NCBI GenBank assembly: GCA_033980235.1
Contig: CM067062.1
Coordinates: 8,268,400 to 8,332,399, forward strand
Direction: 5' to 3'
From: Diadema setosum
Lineage: Eukaryota > Echinodermata > Echinoidea > Diadematoida > Diadematidae
DNA length: 64,000 nt
A program made the translations under genes and the position numbers. The notes beneath the pieces were generated by a model. The model saw only the letters and a list, made by a program, of their open reading frames with translations, was not told where the DNA came from and made no database searches. Shown piece by piece: positions 30,675-42,604 of the stretch (the first letter of the stretch is position 1; every line of letters starts with the position of its first letter).

Positions 30675-30972
30675 AAGGAAGCAGTCCTCACGAAATTTTA
30701 AAAAAATATGTTGTTGTTGGCACCCCCAATGAACTACTTTCACCGAAAACAAACTTTTAAATCACCAAATAAGCTCGTAAATTTTGGTTGAAAAAGTGTG
30801 AATCTGCATGGTGAGTATGCTAATGAGCAAGTCCTGGCGGAGAGTCTGACGTCACCGAGGCACAACTCTTCCCAGCCGTGTTCTGCTCGTTATCCGTACG
30901 CTCCCTAGTTACCTGGATGCATGAAGACGTCGGTGGCTACTACTAGTAGTATTTGACATTGTTTCTACGTTG

Positions 30973-30998
30973 TGTGTGTGTGTGTGTGTGTGTGTATG
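30973..30998. repeat. (TG)n microsatellite
   Basis: About 12 TG units inside the TTAA element. Confidence 0.95.
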
Positions 30999-31332
30999 TA
31001 TTGTGTATCATATTCGCACAGTACACGTGTGGACGGTACAACTAGATCTACGGTAGATACCCCGTAGGCGGTTTGCCCTTCACACTTTTCCAGTCTATCA
31101 CAAGCGCAGCTGCAGCCCTGTCGCCGCTCATGCATGTTCTAGTACGTACAGATTGTAGGTAGACACAGTTCTACACAGCTACAGGCCTGCATTGTAGTAC
31201 ACTATAGGGGCGACCGCATTCAGCGTCGTCTGGTCAGGCTATCTTACATCAGTAGTTTTGCTCGAATCGTGCAGAAAATTTCCCAGGAAAATCCTTTTTT
31301 CCGTCCCAGTCCCACAAAAGTATCGTGAAAGG

Positions 31333-31605
31333 TGAGCTGTATAGCTGGGAAATCCAGGTACAACGATGCCGAATATAAGAAACTTAGGGCCTACAAAATC
31401 TCGATATCGTGTTGTGACCTACCTGTGCGTGGACCATTTGAGAAGCGATGTTTCTACGTGGACCGGCAGGCTGTGGCCCTCGGTTATAAACCGAGAAAAC
31501 TCCTGAAGCCAGATGCAATCCCGACCATTTGCTCACATGAGTTATAAAACAGAAACACCTCGAGCTTCGACTTCGAAGAAAACCGAGGGAAAAAAGCGTA
31601 GAGAG
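31333..31605 (+). pseudogene. THAP zinc-finger fragment inside the TTAA element
   Basis: The frame gives SCIAGKSRYND, then EKRCFYVDRQAVALGYKPRK and LLKPDAIPTI, matching the C-terminal half of THAP domains (the conserved AVPTIF box). After a frame break near 31540 it continues KTETPRASTSKKTEGKKRRE to a good donor, GAG|GTAAGG. The start codon position holds GTG and the middle of the finger is missing, so it is not a working finger. Confidence 0.65.
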
Positions 31606-32400
31606 GTAAGGAAAGTGGCTAGCTATGTTTCATTTACGGTGGGGCTGCAGCCGGGGTTGGACTGCAGTACAGTGCCACTGAGCATGGACCTAGCTGCTGC
31701 CAGTGCCGACTGGACATGCACTGCAAAGTGAAGCCAAATCATGTCCCTACGACCCCCTGTGTTTACCCTTCCCGGCTCACGTCATATTTTTTTTTTTTCG
31801 AGGAAAGGCGATATCTGACTACTTACAGAAATAATGAGATCCAAACAATATTTTCTTTGAAGAATTCGACTCTCTCATGCACAGGTTACCTTCGGCAAAT
31901 CAGCTAGACGGAGTACTGTGTACATTAGTATGGTAAGAATTCGCGCGCGAGAGTGGTTTCTACGCTAAGAAGTATGCAACACGGACGGAAGCTAGAAAAG
32001 ACCCGTGCCTATTTGATGTCAAGTTCGTTGTATATTTGGTTTAAAAATTCATATGAATTTATGTTAACAATATCAATTTTTCATGAATTATATATATCCA
32101 AGCTTGAAATATTTTGTTTGAAATACTAAAACCACAAACGTTCACATTATGTGATAAAATTGCAACTAATCATTTCAACACTTAAATTGGTTTTTAGAAG
32201 CACGGCTGTCAACTTGGTGAGTAGGGCATGCATGACGTACCATCTTTTTGCCGGCTCTTACACGATCGCTTCCAGGAATTATTTTTCAAAAATCGCATAC
32301 GGAGACAGTTTTTCATTTCCACGCGTATAAACTGGTGAAAGGTTATGTTTTTTACTCTTCTTAATTATCATTACAGTGAAAATCTCAGGACTGCTTCCCT

Positions 32401-32445
32401 TTAAGATTGCTGTGGTACTACCTGTTTATAGAAAAGGAAGTTAAA
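32401..32445 (+). pseudogene. LINE fragment: RT block 1 (right half)
   Basis: AAGATTGCTGTGGTACTACC reads KIAVVLPVYRKGS then stop. It continues the LINE frame interrupted at 30671 when one TTAA and the insert are ignored. The LINE ends in decay shortly after. Confidence 0.8.
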
Positions 32446-33209
32446 GATGCACCTTTAAAAGAAAACTGTACTGACATTTTCTAATTGTCTGATAATTCTA
32501 ATCTACATTTTTTGATGCCTACAACTGGAAAGAGAGGATTCCAAAACCCAGGATAAGCCTGTAATGATTTTTTGAAAAAAAAAAAATGAAAACGAGCAAG
32601 CCAAGGAACGATCCACACAATTTGGCATACGTCCCTCCGACTTTAACAAAACGAGTTACCAAGTCAATTTACTGATGAAATCTCACATGACATACTGCAA
32701 AAACTGTTATTTAATAAAATTGCATTATGGAGCTGAAATAAACATGTTAAACAATATTAATTAATTTTTAAACGGAATCTCTTCAAAATCTTTTTATTTA
32801 GATAAAATTTGTGGGGAATATTCCAGATATGCAAAATGAAATTGGCATCATTGTCCGAACGTGCTGCCCATAGAAAACTGTGTGTAAGTAACGTTGCACT
32901 AACTATATACTATGCATTGATGATGAGCGATAATGCCTATTAATGGTTCGACAGTTCAAACTTATCTAACAAAGATGAGGACTGAGTGGTAGTCAACGGC
33001 AATCACGGTTTACGCCTAGTTAAAAGAAAACGCGCCCAGTACACATAGACTCTAGACCAGAACTAGGACTAGGACTAGTGATCAGTCAAGGACCGAGTAG
33101 ATTCTAACGTTACGTGGCAGTTCAAGTCTTGATGAGTAGGCCCCTACACTTACTCGCCGCCCGTCGACAGCTGTACGTGCACAGCGCTAATAGGCACAGC
33201 TTAAACGTT
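32446..33209. other. No gene recognised
   Basis: AT-rich at first, then more GC-rich from about 33000 with repeated CTAGGACTAGGACTAG. It could be 5' flank of the possible exon at 37777, separated from it by the inserted element. Confidence 0.4.
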
Positions 33210-33218
33210 CCCTTATAA

Positions 33219-33645
33219 AAAAGTACCATGGTTTTACCATAGTACTTTTACAATGGTAATACCATAGTATTACCATAGGATGGTAAATTGACAGATGAAG
33301 GCAGTACATTTACCATGGATTTACCATGGTAAAAATACTATGGTAATACCATAGTATTACCATGGTTTTACCATAGTACTTTTACAACATGGTAATACCA
33401 TAGTATTACCATAGGATGGTAAATTGACAGATGAAGGCAGTACATTTACCATGGATTTACCATGGTAAAAATACTATGGTAATACCATAGTATTACCATG
33501 GTTTTACCATAGTACTTTTACAACATGGTAATACCATAGTATTACCATAGGATGGTAAATTGACAGATGAAGGCAGTACATTTACCATGGATTTACCATG
33601 GTAAAAATACCATAGTAATACCATAGTATTACCATGGTAGTACCA
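33219..33645. repeat. ~140-bp tandem repeat, three copies, rich in CCATGG palindromes
   Basis: Three near-identical units contain TAATACCATAGTATTACCAT, TTGACAGATGAAGGCAGTAC and ATTTACCATGGATTTACCAT. Each unit is full of nested palindromes around CCATGG and CATAG. Confidence 0.92.
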
Positions 33646-33990
33646 TTCATTACCATGGTACTTCCATGCCATGAGTACCACTTCCACGGTAGTACCACGG
33701 TAGTACCACGGTAGTACCACGGTACTACCACGGTACATCCATGGTAGTAGTACCATGGTAGTACCACGGTACTACCACGGTACATCCATGGTAGTAGTAC
33801 CACGGTAGTACCACGGTACATCCATGGTAGTAGTACCACGGTAGTACCACGGTACATATACGGTACTACCACGGTAGAACCACGGTACATCCACGGTACT
33901 ACTGTACCACGGTACATCCACGGTAGTACCACGGTACATCCAGACGGTAGTACCACGGTTCTTCCATGGTGGTACCACGGTCCTTCCATG
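33646..33990. repeat. Short-unit array of GTAGTACCACG / GTACATCCACG
   Basis: Units of 10-12 bp (GGTAGTACCAC, GGTACATCCAT) are tandemly repeated about 25 times with drift. They give long but meaningless low-complexity frames on the minus strand (YRGTTVV-type). Confidence 0.9.
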
Positions 33991-34650
33991 CTAGTACGAC
34001 AGTACTTCAAGTATCACATAGTATCACATCATCCACAGAACCACACTAGTATATAACTGTACTATAGCACAAAATAATACTTTAAGTTCAACCCACTCAC
34101 CTCATATCTTATCATATATGCTTTGCATGGCTAATTGTGGTAGCTTGAATGAAATGCTCATTATAAGCAATAATCTATGCCATTGCACGTCTGCATGACC
34201 TTGTGGAGATCAATATGAAGTAGGCCATAATATGATTTAGTGGGTTTGGTGCTGTTGTATTTCGATGTACTATGAGATACCTAGCAAGTATTAAATGAGT
34301 GTGTGATGTCAGATGAAACGTAACCAAAAGTATTGATCACTGACTTCAATAAATTCACACACACACACACCATTCACATGAATGTTTTCTCAGTGTAGCT
34401 CAAAGTAAAAAAAAAAAACAACAACTAAAATCCAAGGACTCCACATGCCCATTCACCCCACACTTTTGATCACGGGATTCACAGATAGATTTCTAGGCTT
34501 TACACTAAATGTTACACCACGCAAACGAAGGCTTTGGTACTGGTCGGTATACTGTTCAAGATATTTGGCTTAAACCATTTTATTTATGAGGCATCAGCCA
34601 TCAAAAATAAATCCAGAGAAAACACAGCGTGTCTACAGAGTTCTTAAATT

Positions 34651-35012
34651 GTGGTTGACAAGTAAGCTGTGGCTCTGTTTATATAGCGGAAGGCCGCCGC
34701 TTAACCTTAAAACTGGTTGACAAGTATACAGCTGTGGCACTGTTTATATAGCGGAAGGCCGCCGCTTAAACTGTAACATTAACGTACATATGTTCTAATC
34801 ACAATGGCCGACAAAACTGAGACTAAAACAGTATAGACTAACGTTAGATAGCCTATCCTATACCAGGATACAGACTGTAGGTTCCTAGGCCCTACACTAC
34901 AGTACGCACGTTAACCAGCAGGGACTGTTGCTTTTTCTAACAGTTAGTAGGTAGGAGCCTAACCTACAGCTTAACTACAGGCACTGTTTATATAGCGGGA
35001 GGCCGCCGCTGT
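34651..35012. repeat. Three copies of TGTTTATATAGCGGAAGGCC unit
   Basis: TGTTTATATAGCGGAAGGCC followed by GCCGCT occurs near 34676, 34740 and 34984 (the third with GGGAGG). The first two also share GGTTGACAAGTA and GCTGTGGC upstream, a ~65-bp tandem duplication. On the minus strand each reads CCGCTATATAAACAG, a TATA-box-like core beside GC-rich sequence. Confidence 0.8.
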
Positions 35013-37279
35013 TTACAAACATGGATTGTAGTACATGGTTGTACCAAGTATAAATCTAAGACCTAATAATAAAAGCTACCTGCTAGGATAGTCCAGCACT
35101 AGCGCGGTAGTCGATATGTCGGTAGCAGTCCCGTCGACAGTTAGATCTGACAGTAACACAGCCACAGGCGCTAGCACTAGAAATAATCCGTAGAATCTTG
35201 GAAGAAAACTCTGGCCGCTGACGATGAAACTAGGAGGGTGGTATTCACTGTTCACTGATGTTCACTGCTGTGCTGGGCGCCCGCGTCGTCGAAAGAAACA
35301 GCTTGAAACCAAGAAGGGACCCTGCTGTGCACGCCACGAGTACTGCAATGATGGCAGGTTCAGACGTCAGTGTAGGGACCAATGCGAGGTTAGCTCCCTA
35401 CGCCACGGAGATAGCCTAGCCTGATGTGATGTACTGCATACTACTGTCAATATCCAATCAGAAGTCTACGCAGTGCGTAGGCTAGGGCGATGTACGACTG
35501 ATAAAAAACCTTGGTAGATTCTAGCAGTAATCTAGCGTCACAGGAGTGCCTGCTATAATTCCGGGGTTGGAATTATCCAAAAATAATGCTCAGTCCAAAA
35601 TATGAATCCACCATCAGAATCAGTATATAGGCAACTGTGCAGAACACAACTGAGGTCTACGTAGGCCGATCGAGTAGGTGACCTACAGTGAAGTAGGCCT
35701 AGCTAATCTCAAAGTCAATAAAAACTCATCACTGACAGTATCGTGTGCCCGAGTCACAAGCACGTGCCAGATCTAAGCAGAATAGAGACACACTGGTGAT
35801 CACTCTATGAAAGTTGCAGCAGGACTGACTAAATTTTGGGGCCTGCAAAAACTTACCCTAGCCCTGCAAAGCGCAGCTCTCAATGGCCACAAAGGCAAAA
35901 CTATTTTGATTGGCTAAAGAATACTGAATATATTACGTAACTTAAAATGATTGGCTGTCATAAAGATAATTATTCATTATTACCTCATTTGCATAAAAAC
36001 CAGACATCACATGACATTGCAGACAGGAAGTGACCTGGGCATCCAGGGTACGTCTAGCCTGCAATGCCTGTACAGAATGTATACACACAAATAAGCAACC
36101 ATCTACAGTAGATGTTGAAAAGCTATGTACACTTGTAACTGTGTATGTGTGTGTTAGATAAAACCTACAGCAGTGTATATGCACACTGCATATCACACTG
36201 TATATTACAACTACAACAAAAAATATGCACTGTATGCATATCCTCTTCATGCATTATCATAATAGATACTAGTAGACAAATGTTGAGCTACTACAACCTT
36301 AAATCATGCATTCATCAACCTCATGCAGGTCCACTCATTAGGATTCTTTGAGGAAAACTGGCATTTCGAACTTAATAATTCTTTTCTTAATGTAAATTGC
36401 ACAAAGGAGATTGGCGAATGAGGTGGATGAAAGCACTGTACGATAAGATATGATGGTTTCACCAACATCACACCATGAGCCGTTTCAAAATCAACACAGA
36501 CAGCAACAGTCCTTAGGAATCTGCAAAATAATCCACAAACCAAAAAAAAAAGTAATTTTCTGTTTTTGATAACGACTTACTTTAACGTTGTAATACAACT
36601 GCAGAAAAACAAGATTTGATATTTTGAATGATTTCATGACAAATAGAACACAGTGAATACTTTGGTGGCACTTGGCAGTTGCCACATAATACTGGTGTTT
36701 CAAATACTCATGGTAATTCCCGTAATCCTGGCCTTAAAATTACACACACACATACATATTAAGAAAAGTGCATTTCAATTATGCAACTGTATCTAAGCAA
36801 CAAATAACAAGACTCTAGTGGGTCTTGTACTCATACATTTCACTCAAAGGGGAAAACTTGATTTCACGCATCCAACCCAGTTGATAAAGTACAGTAAACC
36901 TTGCCTAAGTCAAATCGAAAGGGACTTGAAGAAATCCTTCGAGTTGCGCGCATTTCAACTATTTGAAGTAAAACAGGGCCTGACACAATCACTTGCACAC
37001 TTTCCCGGGGCTAGTAAAATCTTATGTCGGGCAAGTGAACAAATTAAAATGAAGAAATTCACTTACCCATAGGCAAGTAAAATGTAATAAAAAAAAATGA
37101 GGAAAAATGTGGAAATCTTTAGGCTGTTTAATGCCTAATTCATAGTTTTTGCAAACTACAGAATCACTTGTAACAATATTCCAATGCTATGAAAGGCCAA
37201 GCTTAAGTGATTAGATTATTAAAGAGGAAATTATCATTTTCAATGTTTTTGACTTTCTTGGGGCAAGTCAACTTTGCAA
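35013..37279. other. Interior of the 4.6-kb element
   Basis: No domain recognised on either strand. Short frames at 35224-35424 (Cys/Arg-rich) and 36304-36703 show no homology. Confidence 0.4.
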
Positions 37280-37309
37280 GATTATGGTAGCAGTACCATA
37301 TGTCAGTCA

Positions 37310-37500
37310 AACAAGTACCATAAGGTACCATGAAAGTACCATAGAGAACTGTGAAAGTACCATAGAGAACTGTGAAAGTACCATAGAGAACTGTGAAAGT
37401 ACCACAAAGTGCAATGAAAATGTCCAAGAGTACCATGGAGTACTATGAAAGTATCACAGAGAACCATGAAAGTACTACGGAGAACCATGAAAGTATCACG
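37310..37500. repeat. ~20-bp tandem array GAAAGTACCATAGAGAACTG
   Basis: About seven units, four nearly identical, of GAAAGTACCATAGAGAACTGT form the inner part of the element's right end. The encoded repeat (GTFTVLY on the minus strand) is not a gene. Confidence 0.92.
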
Positions 37501-37776
37501 TGTGAGGATGGCACTCTGTTCAGTATAACATCAACCATGTAATAAATATTGTAATTTCATTGTAATACCGTAACATCTATGGTACATTCATGGTAGTACT
37601 ATGGTACATTATGGTACTTCTATATTTTCAAATAGTACTTTCCTATTCCGTACGGTACTTCTGTGGTAGTACTATGGTAGTACTATGGTACAAATGAATT
37701 TACCATGGTTACTATGGTAATACCATGGTAATACCATAGTAATACCATGGTACTTAATGGTACTTTTTTACAAGGG

Positions 37777-38051
37777 TTATAGTATACATACCCCTGCTGC
37801 CAGAACTTGAAGAAAGTCCAGACGAAAGTCCAGACTCCAGATCTAGATCTGGACCCTTGTCCTGCAGGCACTGTTGTTCCTGTGCTGAATTTTCAGGTAA
37901 AGGTATCTGCTTTATGGATTTCCAATGTTTTGTAGTCGAGATGAATCTCATGGTGGTCGTATTAATGTGGGGATGTACCAATTATGTAGAGACGTCAGCA
38001 ACAGAGGGGCGCCCCCATGTGGCAGGCACCTCTCTGCTTGCTGTTCACAGG
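37777..38051 (+). other. Possible exon ending in GTGAGT
   Basis: The plus frame is open from the element boundary to donor CACAG|GTGAGT at 38052. It includes LLPELEESPDESPDSRSRSG and SCRHCCSCAEFSGKG, a cysteine cluster. An internal donor (TCAG|GTAAAG, ~37903) also exists, and a perfect palindrome TCCAGATCTAGATCTGGA sits at 37835-37852. No homology was recognised; it may be chance. Confidence 0.25.
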
Positions 38052-39561
38052 TGAGTTGATGGAAATGAGAACGTCGCAAATTACACAAGAATTTCAGTGC
38101 TTAGATGTTACGGTGGTGTATTATCATTATTGGTAATTGTTATGAAGAGTTTTAAGGGCCAAACAGGCATATTATGTGGAGTGAGAGTGTTTGTCAGAAT
38201 TTACATGAAGCCATTCTATTTGTCTTGGTTGATGGTGGTTTTGTTCAGTGGCACTGAATGCACGGTAACTTATGTATGTACGTACCTGTGTTAAGTCGGT
38301 CTACGGACGTGTGTTGTGTGTACGGGCGTATAAATTGCGGCTGCCGTAGTCTTGTACGCACAATGTATTCGTAGTGCAGTAGTACAATGCAAGGGCTGCA
38401 GGCCTGCGTATAGGTTTGTGTACGTGACCAATTACGGTATTGGACAGTGTATTATGTAGCGCTGGGTAACAGTATAGGGCGTTTAGCGTGATCTGTGTAC
38501 TCTGGTATTACATGGTGCTGTGTAGTATGGGGCGCCTATAATAGTGTGATAAGATGCTGAGTTGATGTTTTTTGATGGAAGCTATTTACCTGTACAACAT
38601 TTTGATAATGCATCTAAGGTGGAAGAGTTTAGAGATAGAGTCAGAGATGTACAGTGTAGGTACAGTGTTGTGGGTTTATGATGTAATACCACTGAGGTTG
38701 TAAGAGGGAATATTATTCCTTTTGCTTCCCTTAATAGAGTAAGATTCTGTATTGATAGGGACTAGGGTATTTTGTAAGTGTGTCGTCTAGCAAGAGATTT
38801 AAGAAGCTACCTGAGTATCGATCATAATAGTTTTGACACACACAATGGAGGAGTTAAGAATACAGGTGTATTGCACTGCCGTTACCATCATTTAAGGTTT
38901 GTTATGCTGAGACAATGAGCAGATTTGCATTTGTTTGTCATAGTTGGTGTACCCTGTGATCTAAAGTTGTAAGATCCGCAGTAGTTTGGTATAATGTAAT
39001 TTTTCAGCATTACTATACCCCCATCTTATCTTGCTGACATTCTAGATTTGATGTAGTGGGACCTATATGGATCAGATGTGTGATTGTAATTGTTTTGAGT
39101 AGGGATAGGTGATTTGACTGTGACAAAGTGATCTGCAGTTGTTAGGAATGGTTGGTGGAAGAGAGGATTTATAGTTCCATATGATATCGCGTGACTTTTA
39201 TCTAAGAGCAAAGGTGATCTTATAGAAGGGTTATGTGGAAATGTTAATAATGGATGCATTCAGGCTCTGGTAAACTGTTCAGCAATTCAAATAAGTGAAG
39301 AGAGAACTGCTGTCTCATTTGTTTTTATCATCCAAACAAAATAGCATAGTTTGAGTCAGATCTTTGCTGGACTCTAAAACAAAACAGGTATTATTCTTTT
39401 CACAAATAATGATGAATAAGATATGTATTGTATATGTATATGCAAGGACTGGTAGTCACACATGTAAAAAGCCTTTATCCTACTATATGGAGTCTGACAT
39501 TACACTAACAGAGTGGACATGACACTGGCTGCTTATCATGAAGTGTGGAGAGTATGATTTT
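38045..39561. other. No gene recognised
   Basis: AT-rich with GTGTACGT-type patches at 38280-38500. Open frames are short and unsupported. Confidence 0.4.
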
Positions 39562-42125
39562 ATTAGGTGATCCGAGTATCCTCTCGGATCACCTTCTGTA
39601 TCTGTACGGATTCTTTGTTGGTTCTTCTTCTTCTTCTTTCTTTATTTCTGGACAAAATTTGTGTATCGATTAGCTCAGAAAGTGTTCTTTCTATCATTGT
39701 CAAAATTATACCATCTATGTATCATGTCCCAAAGACGACGGGTCAAATAAAATCATAGTGATCAGTCGACCGTGACGTCACTATGACGTCATTATATGAA
39801 AACACATTTCCATTCATATCTCATTAATGTAATGCAATTTTTCAATGAAATTTACGTCACATATATTTCAAGTTATGCACATTCTACTCATATTATCAAA
39901 ATTCATATTTTCTCTTAAAACGTGCGCGTACGCGCGCGTTGAAATATTTGTATGCTCAAATCGAGCTGAAATTTTTTTTGCACACGTTTCAGACCATTTG
40001 GAGCATTTTTTGAAAAATTGAAAAAATCGGACGGACGCGTACGCGCGCGCACATATACGCACGCACAGCTCATATGCAATGAAAATTTCCCATTTTTTCA
40101 CTTTGATCGGTTGTCTGAAATGTCAAGGAATATTTCTACCAAGTTTCAAGTCAATCCCACTCAAAATGACGTCATACGGGTCCGTCAAAGTTGAAATTCC
40201 GCGCGCGCGTCAATGGCGATATACAGTGCAACAATGCCAAAAAACTGCCAATTTTAAATCCGATTTTACTCGTCAGGATGGACGGTGACCCCCCATTTTC
40301 TTTACACATTCTGAAAGCTGATGAGGTGTACATGTCATTTCATGGGTTGGCAATGCTGGAAAAATGATTAAAATATATCAAATTTCTTAATAAAGTTAAA
40401 AAAGTAAATTTTCAAAATGACGTCATCAAATTTCAAGTTCATTCAAGCATATCTCACCTATTCTTTAGTTGATTTCCGTCCAAATTTCAATATGTTGTAG
40501 CTTATTAAATGGTCTTTCAGATATATAATAACAACAATTTGATTGGATGACGGCATCACCTCGTAAAAAGGGATTAAAGGAAAAATTGTTAAATTTGACC
40601 AGTTTACGTGTTATCTCTATGGGAGTGCAGTTTTTCTGGAAATGAAAACTGACATGACTATCTTTATCGAGCACTAGCTCACTTATGCTTCGGTGAATTT
40701 CTCCCAGATTTTAATATGTTGTAGCTGAGACTTTGGGCTATCGTAAGTGTGCCCTTCGTTTTTTCATACGGAGTCGGCATCATGCCCAAAAACTTGGTTG
40801 AAATTAAAGCTTATCTTCCATGTATTTTCATATTCCTTTCTTTCTGCAACTTTCTTTGCAATAACTCAAGAAAAACAAGCTCTATCAGCCCAATATTTTG
40901 CACATGTTTAGTTTATGTCACGGACATTATTTCATAAAATAACAACTACTTGATCGGGCACCTTCTTGGGTATGTAAATTAGGGTCAAAGGTCAAAAATG
41001 TTACATCCTGTATCTTGGTGAATACATGTCTTATCTTTCCCATATTTTGCATACGTAAAGACCATGTTACAAGAATCATTTCTCACAATAACCACTTTTT
41101 GCTCAGACGCCATCTTGTCTGTGCAAAGTAGGGTCAAAGGTCATATGTACTTCTTTCTTTATCTTCATTATGACGTGTTATCTCTATGGGAGGGAATTTT
41201 TCTAGATGTGAAAATTGACATGATTGTCTTTATCGACGACTATCTCAATTACCCTTCGGTGAATTTCTTCCAGATTTTAGTATGTTGTAGCCAATGTAGT
41301 ACTCTTTAAGTTTTGTTAATCAAAGTTTTAATCGGATGATGTCTTCACCACGTGAAAATGGATATAATGTAACCTTGTCAAATTTAACCAGTTTACGTGT
41401 TATCTCTATGGGAGGGAATTTTTCTGGAAATGAAAATTGACATGACGGTCTTTATCGAGCACTACCTCACTTACTCTTCTGTAAATTTCTCCCAGATTTT
41501 AGTATGTTGTAACTGAGACTTTGGGCTATCATCAGTGATTCTCCATTTTTTCATACGACGCCGAGATCACGTCAAAAAACTTGGTTGACATCAAACTTAT
41601 CTTCGATGTATTGAGATATTTCTTTCTCTCTGCAACTTTCTTTGCAATAACTCAAGAAAAACAGCCCCTATCATCCCCATATTTTGCACATGTTTAGTTT
41701 ATGTCACGTACATTATTTCATAAAATAACAACTACTTGATCAGACACCATCTTGGGTATGTAAATTAGGGTCAAAGGTCATAAATGTTTTAACCTGTATT
41801 TTGGTGAATACATGTCATATCTTTCCCATATTTTGCACACGCAAAGGCCATGTTACAAGAATCATTTCACAAAATAACCACTTTTTGTTCAGATGCCATC
41901 TTGGCTGTGCAAAGTTGGGTCAATGGTCAAATATACTTCATTCTGTATCTTCGTTATAGTGTATACCGAATTTGGTAACAAAGATAGCAGACCTGACTCT
42001 CTTTTCTAAATGAGAATCCAAATATCATACGTCCAATGTCTCTAAACACAGATGAAACCTATATGGTCATGCCTATTGCGATCAGGACTCGAATCATTGA
42101 TTAAAAAAAAATCGGATCACCTAAT
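39562..42125. mobile_element. 2.6-kb element with ATTAGGTGATCCGA inverted ends
   Basis: Perfect 14-bp terminal inverted repeats lie at 39562-39575 and 42112-42125. The left end folds again on itself (GGTGATCCGA...TCGGATCACC, 39566-39593). The interior has no transposase but includes GCGC-rich ACGCGTACGCGCGC motifs (39920-40060) and an internal tandem duplication. It is probably a non-autonomous DNA element of unassigned superfamily. Confidence 0.75.
40600..41960. repeat. Internal tandem duplication (~785 bp) in the 2.6-kb element
   Basis: GTGTTATCTCTATGGGAG recurs near 40610, 41174 and 41396. Blocks such as CCCAGATTTTAGTATGTTGT, TTTGCACATGTTTAGTTTAT and AGGGTCAAAGGTCA return in the same order about 785 bp apart, with a partial extra copy between. 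Confidence 0.8.
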
Positions 42126-42604
42126 TTGTCAGTCTTGACAAATTCCAAGTCTAGTTCCATAGAGTGAGCCCTGTGTGTGAATAGACATCACAGTGTTGCA
42201 AGATATAGGTCTCAAAAAGCAGATATTACAACACATTTACATTGTATCAAATGGTTCAACAACATTTGTACCCAGCCATTTACAGTCTGTTTAATGTATT
42301 ATAAATGGTTTTTAACAGTCATGATAAGTGAGATAACACACAGAGAGAGAGTTATGTCACATACAGCTGATTATATGGCAGATGCTTTCACTAGTTATGA
42401 TACTGTTATTGATATTCCACTGTGGATTTATATAGTTAAAGAGACAATAACTCACTTGGTATTTGTGTGTTATAATGAATGAGTTGTTTTGGTGTTAAAC
42501 AGGTGCGGACTTGATGATGTGCACATATAGTGTTTCAAGGGTTCTCCTAAAGTGCATTTTAGGAGCTGTAATTGTGTTATGACTATATCATGAGTCAATA
42601 AAAG
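42126..42604. other. Non-coding stretch with hairpin and poly(A)-signal-like end
   Basis: Immediately after the element is the palindrome AATTTGTCAGTCTTGACAAA. At 42542-42565 CTCCTAAA...TTTAGGAG forms a hairpin, followed by GAGTCAATAAAAG at the border of the 20-bp direct repeat. A 101-codon frame at 42177-42479 has no recognised domain. Confidence 0.45.

Larger units (their letters stand above)
30675..32400. mobile_element. Kolobok-like non-autonomous element with TTAA duplication
   Basis: A 1726-bp body is flanked by TTAA (30671-30674 and 32401-32404). The ends AAGGAAGCAGTCCT and (reversed) AGGGAAGCAGTCCT form inverted repeats. Kolobok elements use TTAA, have purine-purine termini, and some encode THAP-domain proteins, which fits the THAP fragment inside (31333-31605). 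No transposase core is present. piggyBac, which also uses TTAA, is the alternative but lacks THAP domains. Confidence 0.82.
33210..37776. mobile_element. 4.6-kb element with ACCATGG-array ends
   Basis: The left end CCCTTATAAAAAAGTACCAT and the right end (reversed) CCCTTGTAAAAAAGTACCAT are inverted repeats. Both lead inward into arrays built from TACCATGG/ACCATAG words (33219-33990 and about 37280-37770). The 3.3-kb interior has no recognised transposase. TT lies outside both ends, which may be a short target duplication. The superfamily is not identified. Confidence 0.75.

Noticed and set aside
30675..32400. piggyBac as the source of the TTAA element
   Set aside because: Target is compatible, but the purine-start ends and THAP fragment fit Kolobok better; not excluded.
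33219..33990. CRISPR-like array
   Set aside because: Repeats are contiguous, palindromic and of variable length without unique spacers, in an animal genome.
33493..34010. Minus-strand frames of 87-142 codons rich in YRGTTVV
   Set aside because: Translation of the ACCATGG-type array; low complexity with no gene signals.
36818..37072. 84-codon plus-strand frame as a gene
   Set aside because: No homology, no splice context, and it lies inside the 4.6-kb element.
37203..37488. Minus-strand frame with repeated GTFTVLY
   Set aside because: Readout of a 20-bp tandem array.
42340..42480. Frame with TADYMADAFTSYD as the end of a copia RNase H
   Set aside because: Similarity to the 'ADxxTK' motif is too weak, and no polypurine tract or LTR follows.
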